64,000 bases of DNA, taken from Salticus scenicus (taxonomy: Eukaryota > Arthropoda > Arachnida > Araneae > Salticidae). The translations under genes and the position numbers were made by a program. The notes under the pieces were generated by a model. It saw only the letters and a list, made by a program, of their open reading frames with translations. It was not told the DNA's origin and did not search any database. The stretch spans positions 193,602,979 through 193,666,978 of the forward strand of contig OZ005656.1 of assembly GCA_963930645.1 (NCBI GenBank), read 5' to 3'. Shown piece by piece: positions 56,448 through 64,000 of the stretch (positions are counted from its first letter, which is position 1; every line of letters begins with the position of its first letter).

Positions 56448-57041
56448 AAATTTCCGGTAGACAAAAAGCGTAAACGAGGCCAGCTATAAGTAAAACTATT
56501 GACAAATAAAATTAATTGCATTAAATATTTAATACAATTAAATGAATTTATTCATATAAAATATATCTCACGCGTATAAATTCAACTATTTTTCAACATT
56601 AAACCGAATTTTTGATTTTTTTTTTTTTTTTAATTCTATATTTTAAATAAATTAAAATGGCATCAATGGTGTCTTTCTAGTATTGCTCTCAGTAAAATTC
56701 AGAAGAAAATTAACAAAGTATATCTTATTGATACTGACACTAATTCTTATTAAATATATAAATTAAAATATTTCCTAAATATCATTAAATGATAACTGAT
56801 AATTTTTACTAAATATTCCTTTAAATTGTAATAAAAACTAATATTTTCTGAGAGTGAAAATGATCTATCTTGTACAAGAAAACATTTCTTTAAATAATTA
56901 AAGTTGAATATTTGTCTTTAAATGCTTTGTACTGACATTTTGCGATAATTGTCATAAATAATTAAAGTTGAATATTGTCTATAAATGCTTTGTACTCATA
57001 TTTTGCGTTAATTTTCATATCGCCAGTTCAGAATCAAAGGA

Positions 57042-57073
<32 letters not shown>

Positions 57074-57500
57074 GAGCGTACTTTTTAATAGAATATGGTA
57101 TCTTATTATTATATTATTAATAAAAATATTTCTATCGGATAATTAACTGAAATGTCAACAAGCCCTCATCTACTAAAATATTCAGTTGTGGATAACGCAA
57201 AATAAATACATTACCAACATTTAAATAATTGAAATTAGGATTTTCTTAAAAGTCTTTTGTATCAATTTAACATTTCTAAAAATAGAGAATTGAAATAAAA
57301 ATGCTATATAAATATAATTTTATATAAATTACAACAAAAGTATCTAAACTTGTGTTCAAGGAAATAAAGTTTGTAAGTTTGAAAACATTCAGAGTTATTA
57401 TTGATAAAGTTAGTTATAGTTTGTTTTGGAGAACCATGAAACAAAGTTTAATGATTATTTATCATAAATCAGATCACTCGATGTTGATATCAGAAAAGCG
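55686..57500. other. No gene seen
   Basis: AT-rich, with (TA)n at 56410-56440 and A/T runs near 56616 and 57050-57072. A ~55-bp local duplication, taaagttgaatatt-tct-taaatgctttgtact, occurs at 56900-56934 and 56961-56995. Confidence 0.6.
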
Positions 57501-57506
57501 CAAACG

Positions 57507-57702
57507 CATAACTGCCAATATTTTAATTTATACCGGAGTACTTTTAGCCCCGCCTTTATTTAGCACCACTTTATTTATAGAAAAATTTTCTTCAATAAAT
57601 AACTCCGATAAAATAAGAAAAAATTACTTTAAAAAATAAGTGGTACGAATTAGAGGCGGGGCTAAAATTACTCCGGAATAAATTAAAATATTGGCAGCTA
57701 TG
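57507..57702. mobile_element. F1 MITE, first of two adjacent
   Basis: 196 bp. Ends CATAACTGCCAATATTTT and complement CATAGCTGCCAATATTTT. TSD caaacg at 57501-57506 and 57703-57708. Interior cttttagccccgcc pairs with ggcggggctaaaa. Confidence 0.93.
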
Positions 57703-57708
57703 CAAACG

Positions 57709-57890
57709 CAGATTTGCCAACCTAATCCAGCAAATTGTTAGTACCGCCCATTTTTCTACACCACTTAATTTTTAGAGTAATTCTCTTCAAATATATTTAC
57801 GATGAATTAAGAAAACAAATACTTTAAAGATTAAGTGGTGTAGAAAAATGGGCGGTACTAACAATTTGCCGGATTAGGTTGGCAGCTCTG
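57709..57890. mobile_element. F1 MITE, second of two adjacent
   Basis: 182 bp. Ends CAGATTTGCCAACC and GGTTGGCAGCTCTG. TSD caaacg at 57703-57708 and 57891-57896, so the middle caaacg serves both elements. Nearly identical to 33150-33331. Confidence 0.93.
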
Positions 57891-57899
57891 CAAACGTAC

Positions 57900-58511
57900 G
57901 CCAAAATGAGCGTAAGAAGGTTTTCTCATTTGATCCATTGTCTTTGCCAGTTGATTTGTACGAAGCCATTAGTTGATCTAAACGAAGATATTTTCACAAT
58001 AGCTAAGGATAGGAAGTATTCTTATTAATCACAGCAAACCAATAATTGAAACCTGCAATGTGATTGGCCTCAACACGTAGTTTTAAGTTCAGATAGAGCT
58101 TCAATGTGTAATCTTCAAGGTAAAGATTCTCAAGGTCTGAAGATGTTACCTAACAATCATAAAAGGTCAACCAAGGAAACAACTTCCAAACAAGACAGTT
58201 TATATAGTGTGAACTATACTGGTAAATAAATTAACCCTTTAACGTTCACTGCTTTATTTAAATTAAAAATTACTAAACTAATTTTTAAAATGGCTTTTAG
58301 ACTCATAGCTGATCATAAATATTTAAAAAATAAAAAATTAGCATTGTTCCTTTTCGAGAAATTTTCGGTTTGAAACATCTGTAAGTAAACCTTTTTAAAT
58401 TCAAATAATATTTAATTTAAAAAATAAATCACTTTATAAGTAAACATTATCGACAACAAAAACTCGTAAAAGTTGCGTAGATCCCAACATTTCAATTTAT
58501 TCTGGAGTATT
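57900..58511. other. No gene seen
   Basis: Mixed AT-rich sequence. A TTAACCCTTT motif at 58232 resembles a piggyBac-like MITE end without a partner. caacatttcaatttattctggagta at 58487-58511 is an F1 left arm cut by the next MITE. Confidence 0.5.
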
Positions 58512-58515
58512 TTAA

Positions 58516-58738
58516 CCCTTTGCGGAGCAAGGTAATTTGGTTCATTTAAATTACACTGCCACCGGAATTTACGAATATAATTAAAATAAAAGAAATTTTA
58601 AATTTTCACGTTAAATAGAGGGCTTTTTCTGCTATGTTATAAATGTAAATTTTTGCTAAAAAATTTCCGGGATGAGTTATTGCACTTGAGAATTTAAAAT
58701 TAGGTGTTCCATCAGCAGGAACACTGCGACTGAAAGGG
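58516..58738. mobile_element. piggyBac-like MITE, copy 3
   Basis: 223 bp between TTAA (58512-58515) and TTAA (58739-58742). Ends CCCTTTGCGGAGC and GAAAGGG. About 75-80% similar by eye to 45667-45888. Confidence 0.8.
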
Positions 58739-58742
58739 TTAA

Positions 58743-59150
58743 AGCAACAACCTGTTTTCTCGTTCTCTTCTTTTGGATATAATTTTTAAACAAATGAACA
58801 TATGAACATAAAATTTAAATGGCCTGTACGTTATCATATTATTAACCGAATTTTATGTAACTTTCGCATAAGAATATTTTTTAAACTAATATTCATTTTG
58901 CTCTCAAAAGTAAACTTTGTAAAAAATGAAAAATTTCAATAATTTAAGGAAAGAAAACTTACTGAAAAGTGGTGTTAAGGATGCATTAAAGATTGGTAAA
59001 AACGCACGCTTTGAAATGTTAAACTAAATCTTGATTTTTCTTTCTGTATTAAGTTTTCTTTTACTTTTATAATGGACTTTTAAAAAATATGTAATTAATA
59101 ATTTGTAAACTATGAGCAACATATATTTTTTAAAAAGCTATTCACATGCG

Positions 59151-59196
<46 letters not shown>

Positions 59197-59540
59197 TAAT
59201 AATAATAAACAGAAAAGTGAATACAAGTAGAAAGAATTTTGGTTGTAATCTAACATATGGATGCATGTTCATCTTCACCTATCTGTAAGGCATCCTTATG
59301 ACCACTTTTCATTAAGTGTTCTTTCTAAAAAATATTGAAACTTTTCATTTTTTCCAAAGCTTACTTTTGAGAGAAAAAAGAATATTTATTAGCTTAAAAG
59401 TTATTCTTATGTTAAAGTTACATAAAATTTTGTTAATAATATGATAAGGAACAGGCCATCCAAATTTTATGTTCATATGTTTATTTATTTAAAAATTATC
59501 CGCGAAAGAAGAAAACGAGAAAACAGATTGTTTCTTTAAT
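58743..59540. mobile_element. Fold-back element with ~270-bp arms
   Basis: Left arm about 58743-59005 and right arm about 59262-59540 in inverted order. Shared blocks: ctgttttctcgtt, acatatgaacataaaattt, ggcctgt, atcatattattaac, ttatgtaacttt, tctcaaaagtaa and gaaaagtggt. The loop contains a ~50-base A-rich run (59151-59206). The left edge abuts the piggyBac-like MITE. No coding frame. Confidence 0.8.
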
Positions 59541-60752
59541 TTTGTCCACCAGTATATGTGAACTCAGAAAAAACATTCTGAAGTCGGCAGCAAAATTATT
59601 GAAGCACACATCCCCATTTTCCTTTCCATTTTCCCCTTTTTTTTTATCGATAATTTTTATCAACAACTTACTTTTTTATAAACAGCATAAGACTGGGATC
59701 ATGACTGGACAAATATTTACTTAACAAAACAGTATTAGGTTCATATCTTTTAAATACGAATTAAATTTACTGCCGACTGTATCTACAACAATGTTTAATT
59801 CTAACAGTTACTTGGGACATACTTTTTTCATTAAGATTAATGCATGTTGTTCTTTATTTACAATAACATGAACATTTACTATAATGCACAAATGCATTGT
59901 AAAATAAATTTCAACGATGATGCTAGACTTCGTATTCAAAAGAAATTTTGGCGTATTGTTATTCGAAAAAAGAACAAAGGGGTTTTCACTCGGAAAACAT
60001 CATGGAAAGACAAAGTTTTCGGTTATAAGAGCCATGAACGACTGTACATTTTCCCAAATATCTGAGACAATATATTAAATGATGCATTGATAAAAATCTT
60101 GAAAAATCTATATTTGTTTCTTTCGAGAGGCTGTCAGTTCTAATTTTTCATTCACATAAAAAAGGCTGCACCGTCCCCCAAAGGCCTTAATCGAAAGTTA
60201 AATTATAAAACAAATTCAGTAAATACCATATCTCCAAGGAGAAATAGTGGAACTTTTCATTTCGAAATTGTAAATTGTTCATCAAATGTCTCGGAAATCT
60301 TTGAACACGCAATTCATCTAAACACTCATGAAAAATATCCAAAATGGTTGCGTAGCGCCTAGCTAACTGAGATTCGAACATATATTATTAAACTGCACCG
60401 TCACATAGTTTTAATGTTTCTGCTTCAGTAAGATTGTAAAATGCATTATAATTTTTTTCGCCAATCCTTTACTTCTGAAAATAAAATTCATTGTAACTAA
60501 TATATATATATATATTTGTTTTTTTACCACTCTTTTAAAACTGCTTTATGTGTTTTCTTTATTCTGTAACATACGTCTAAAAGTTTCTACATTAGCAGAA
60601 ATTATGGCTATCAGTTTGCTTATTTTATACGTTAAATGTAGAATTAAAAATATTTCGAAAATAGCAAAATAATTTTCTGTTATTTAATAGCCCTTATTTC
60701 TATTTCTTTGTTAACAAATATTTAATAGCGACTCAATATTGTTGTGGAAATA
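59541..60752. other. No confident gene; one weak coding-like stretch
   Basis: The plus-strand frame 59844-60065 (73 codons) and another open until 60362 (GTFHFEIVNCSSNVSEIFEHA, HEKYPKWLRSA) have more balanced composition than the other frames here. Their neighbours are not collinear and the minus strand is open too. Nothing recognised. Confidence 0.35.
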
Positions 60753-61124
60753 TACAGGGTGATTGAACGATGATGGGAAAAACTTTGAGGGGAGGTAGGA
60801 CACATCATTAGGACTCAGAATTGTATAGGAACCCATGTCCCCAAACTTCATTTTAACACTTTACGGGCCATGTGTTTTCTGGGATTTTTAACAGAAAGCT
60901 CCGCCTACCAGCATTGCTTATGAATGGTGCTCTATTTAACAAAAAGGTTCTGTCTTTTACTGTTAATCTTACAAAATACATGATAAAAATGTTATTTCCG
61001 AATACTTCACACTGATCAAATAAATGGTTATATTATGAATAAAATTTTTAGATGTATTGTAACGCGCACGAGATGTAAAATTTACGCAGTAGGCGGAGTT
61101 TAAAATACATCGCAAAGTAATAAC

Positions 61125-61312
61125 CATAATAATCGCATTAATAACCATACAATTGTTAACTCACCTTGAAAAAATGGCCTTTTTTTCACACAACTTTATT
61201 TTTAGAATAATTCTCTCCAAATGTTGTTATGATTAAATAAGAATAAAATTACCGAAAAAAATGACTGATGTGAAAAAAAAAGCGGGTAGTAAAAATTGTA
61301 AACACCTAGCAT
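61125..61312. mobile_element. Degenerate F1 MITE
   Basis: The left arm cattaataaccatacaattgttaac and right gcgggtagtaaaaattgtaa match 6293-6490. Ends eroded, TSD not visible. Confidence 0.6.
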
Positions 61313-61673
61313 TTTTGGAGCTGTTCGCCAATCCACAGTTCGACACTATCAAGCATGGTGGTTGCAATTTTGAATACTTATTGTAAATATTGATGAAAAG
61401 AAGCACTTTGTTTTTACTATTTGTTTTTATACGTTTTTACTTTCTTTCTTTGCAAAATGTTTTATATTTCATATTTATTTTTTTTTGTGTTTTGCCTATA
61501 CAAAACATGTATGTTTAAGTAAGCTGTTCTACCTCTTAATGTCTGTTAAATGACTGTAGAAATATTCGTATTTGAAACTCCATCTACGTTGTAACTTTTA
61601 AATTCTGTGTGTTACAGTATATCTAAAAAAATTTCGCAATATTAATATTTATTCAAGCAATGTGCATTAATTG

Positions 61674-61868
61674 CATAGCTGCCAATATTTTAATTTATTT
61701 CGGAGTACTTTTAGCCCCGCCTTTATTTAGCACCACTTTATTTATAGAAAAATTTTCTTCAATATATAACTCCGATAAAATAAGAAAAAATTATTTTAAA
61801 AAATAAGTGGTACGAATTAGAGGCGGGGTTAAAATTACTCCGGAATAAATTAAATATTGTCAGCTATG
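61674..61868. mobile_element. F1 MITE
   Basis: 195 bp. Ends CATAGCTGCCAATATTTTAA and ATATTGTCAGCTATG. Flanks taattg and tatttg (5 of 6). Very close in sequence to 57507-57702. Confidence 0.9.
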
Positions 61869-62169
61869 TATTTGGAAATAAAATTTTTATTATGTATGCC
61901 TTTTGTATGATAAGCAATTATACATAGAATCTCTCTGTTAACTAATATATAGTTTAAGATTAACGGCATTAGGCGGAGCTTACTGGTAAAAAACACAGAT
62001 AACACATGGTGCGGAAAGCGTTAAAATGACGTTTGGGGACATGAGCTCCCATGCGATTCTGAGTCTTAATGATGTGTCCTACCTCCCCCCAAAGTTTTTC
62101 CCATTATCGTTGAATCACCCTGTATATATACATACGAAATATTAAAACAGTATAGAAAAATCAATAAAG

Positions 62170-62515
62170 CAGAGTTGCTAACTTTTATAATTTATTACGG
62201 ACCACACTGTTAGTCACGTTTTTTATTCGTACCAATAAATTTTAAGAACGATTTTCTTCTTATATAATCGCTGTTACATATTACAGAGAAATATTTAAAA
62301 AATATTTTGACGCGATAGATAGTAAGGCGGGGTTAAACGTGCTCCAGAGTAAATTATAAATATTACCAACTTTATACTTGCCAACATCCTAATTAGTATT
62401 CAGTAGTATCGTTAGAGAAGCCTTTTACTTCACACCAATATTCTTTTAGAGTATTATTATTCTAATTTAATCGTAAATGAATTTCGAGAATATTACTTTT
62501 TAAATTTACTGGTAC

Positions 62516-62550
<35 letters not shown>

Positions 62551-62608
62551 TGGACTAATGATATTACTACGGAATATTAAGTAGGATGATGGCAAGTTTG
62601 CAACTTTG
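62170..62608. mobile_element. F1 MITE interrupted by another F1 MITE
   Basis: Left end CAGAGTTGCTAACTTTTATAA and right end complement CAAAGTTGGTAATATTTATAA once the inner element is removed. Flanks ataaag and ttaaag (5 of 6). Confidence 0.75.
62373..62600. mobile_element. F1 MITE inside the right end of another
   Basis: 228 bp including a ~30-base A run (62518-62548). Ends TATACTTGCCAACATCC and GGATGATGGCAAGTTTG. Perfect 6-bp TSD caactt at 62367-62372 and 62601-62606; the target is the TIR of the outer element. Confidence 0.88.
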
Positions 62609-62614
62609 TTAAAG

Positions 62615-63868
62615 TAAGATTTATTCAAATAGCAGTAACTGATTATTAATTACCTATGTTTTCCTATATATGAAGATTCAAAATGTAAATAAATCTTTAT
62701 ATAATAAATTTAAACAGGTAAATAAATAATTACTAAAAAGATTCATAAGCAAAATACTTGATGAAACAATCTAAAGTACATTAGAAAATTTTCTTATTTT
62801 TTATAGTCAGACATATTCTTTCGGGGGGATCGTAAATAATTTAGGATTAAACGTTTTCCTCCCATTTTTGTATTAGAAATAAATTTAAAATTCCTCTTAT
62901 GATAAATATTATTTTCCACTACCCCACGTTTTAATCGAATATTATGTGTTTCATACAAACCTCAAAATCAATAAGGTGAATTTCAGAAGAAAAATTGCAG
63001 CTGCTCGTTGCATTGCATGAAATTTCTGCAAGCATTTCTGAAATTTTATGCAGCAGAAAATAGTGTAAAAATAAATCTTCCGAAAATTCACCGCTAACGA
63101 GAAACAATATTTTACCGAACATATATTTTCTGCTGACGTCCTTAAGGCCTTTAATCATTTGTCATTTTCGCCGAATCGTTTGCTATATTTTTAGCTTTTC
63201 TGCAAGCTTGGTGTTTTGAAAGTAATATTAAAAACATTTTAAATTCCAAAGTGGTTTATAGTTAAATATAAAATGCCTCGATTTAATCTTTAATATCTTT
63301 TTCATTGATATATATATAACCTTTTATAGGCCGAATTTAGATCCAGGTATATTTTCCATTAGTTTTTTGCATATTTTACCTTATAATGCTTTAGTTAAAA
63401 GGTATTGATCATTTAAATGGAAAAAAAATACATACATAAATATTAATTGTCATTAATAATAATTATTAAGATTATTGGATTATTAAGATTAATATTATAG
63501 ATTATTAATATCATCCGATTAATATTATCAAGTTTGATGCCCTTTTTGATAATAAGAGCTGTTTAATCTATAAGAACTGATTTTCAGAAGCATCGAATGC
63601 GTTAAAATTTTTATGGATTTTTTTAGTTGTATTCTATGAAAAAAAAAAAAAAAAAAAAAAAATATATGGAATGATCATTTAAATTTTTTTTTGTACAGTT
63701 ACCAATTAATGATAAGAATGTTGCTTTTGTTTTAAAAAATCAAGTCAACTTTTAAATATGTCTGCTAATTTTTTAAAGTCAACAATGATGCAATTTAATT
63801 TTAAAATAAGTTTTAAATTTGATATTCCAATTGGGAACATTGGCCTGTAAAAGGTTAAGCTTCAATTT

Positions 63869-63904
<36 letters not shown>

Positions 63905-64000
63905 GGAATAAATTTTAAGGAATTGTGCAATGTGTGAATAGGTTACATTAAAAAATTGTAAAATACAGAAAAATGAATTTATATCAAAATTCAAATGTCT
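62615..64000. other. No gene seen
   Basis: AT-rich, with A-runs at 63640-63661 and 63871-63902. Frames at 62931-63158 and 63779-63994 are not recognised; the latter translates a homopolymer. Confidence 0.6.

Larger units (their letters stand above)
60755..62122. mobile_element. Long-TIR element flanked by TA
   Basis: 1368 bp. Ends CAGGGTGATTGAACGATGAT and complement CAGGGTGATTCAACGATAAT. Inverted similarity extends ~160-180 bp, through gtaggacacatcatta, catgtccccaaac and aagctccgccta. TA on both sides (60753-60754, 62123-62124). No transposase frame. It contains two F1 MITEs. Confidence 0.85.

Overview
This is an AT-rich eukaryotic window, most likely from an arthropod. The evidence for that is indirect: an intact-looking BEL/Pao LTR retrotransposon, mariner/Tc1, hAT and piggyBac-type elements, a tRNA-headed SINE, many MITEs, long A/T runs and (TA)n tracts. 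I cannot place it to order. I recognise no host protein-coding gene. Nearly everything that can be explained is transposon-derived, so the window looks like intergenic or intronic repeat-rich DNA. Most short open frames are chance openings or shadows of repeats.

Layout. 1-11876 and 14011-21467 are two direct copies (A and B) of one segment. They differ by discrete insertions, so several empty and filled sites can be read base by base: a solo LTR at 4023-4643, a MITE at 6293-6490, a B-only insertion near 17681-18430, and in copy A a 148-bp tandem array (8681-9995) and a hAT-like element (10133-11526), both inside an older MITE. A tRNA-Thr(UGU)-like gene lies at 14279-14351 on the minus strand. 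21.8-31.1 kb holds scattered hAT, mariner and other MITEs, a SINE and a dead mariner. 32.2-33.6 kb is a four-level nest of insertions, each with its own target-site duplication (TSD), the third of which carries an unidentified 122-codon open frame. 33.9-34.5 kb is a TTAA-flanked piggyBac-like remnant.

37682-44329 is a complete BEL/Pao element. It has LTRs about 99% identical, a 5-bp TSD (tctat), gag (DUF1759-like), zinc knuckles, protease, RT and RNase H, then integrase and a C-terminal domain. The coding region is broken by a frame change in a 15-A run, by an apparent one-base loss near 42138, and by a 157-bp insertion flanked by TCAAT, so it cannot act unaided as written.

45-64 kb holds further nested TIR elements, piggyBac-like MITEs (TTAA-flanked, ~200-223 bp), two long inverted repeats, a 1.8-kb palindrome with a hAT MITE in one arm, an internally deleted mariner (55116-55673), a long-TIR element (60755-62122) and more MITEs.

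The main pattern is a set of palindromic MITE families. F1: ~182-212 bp, ends like CAGAGCTGCCAAC or CATAGCTGCCAA, 6-bp TSD. F2: ~310-320 bp, ends like CAGAGCCTCC, 7-bp TSD. F3: ends CAGTGTTGCC, 8-bp TSD. F4: ends CAGGGATGGAAC, 6-bp TSD. Family names F1-F4 are mine. No autonomous partner for F1, F2 or F4 is visible here.
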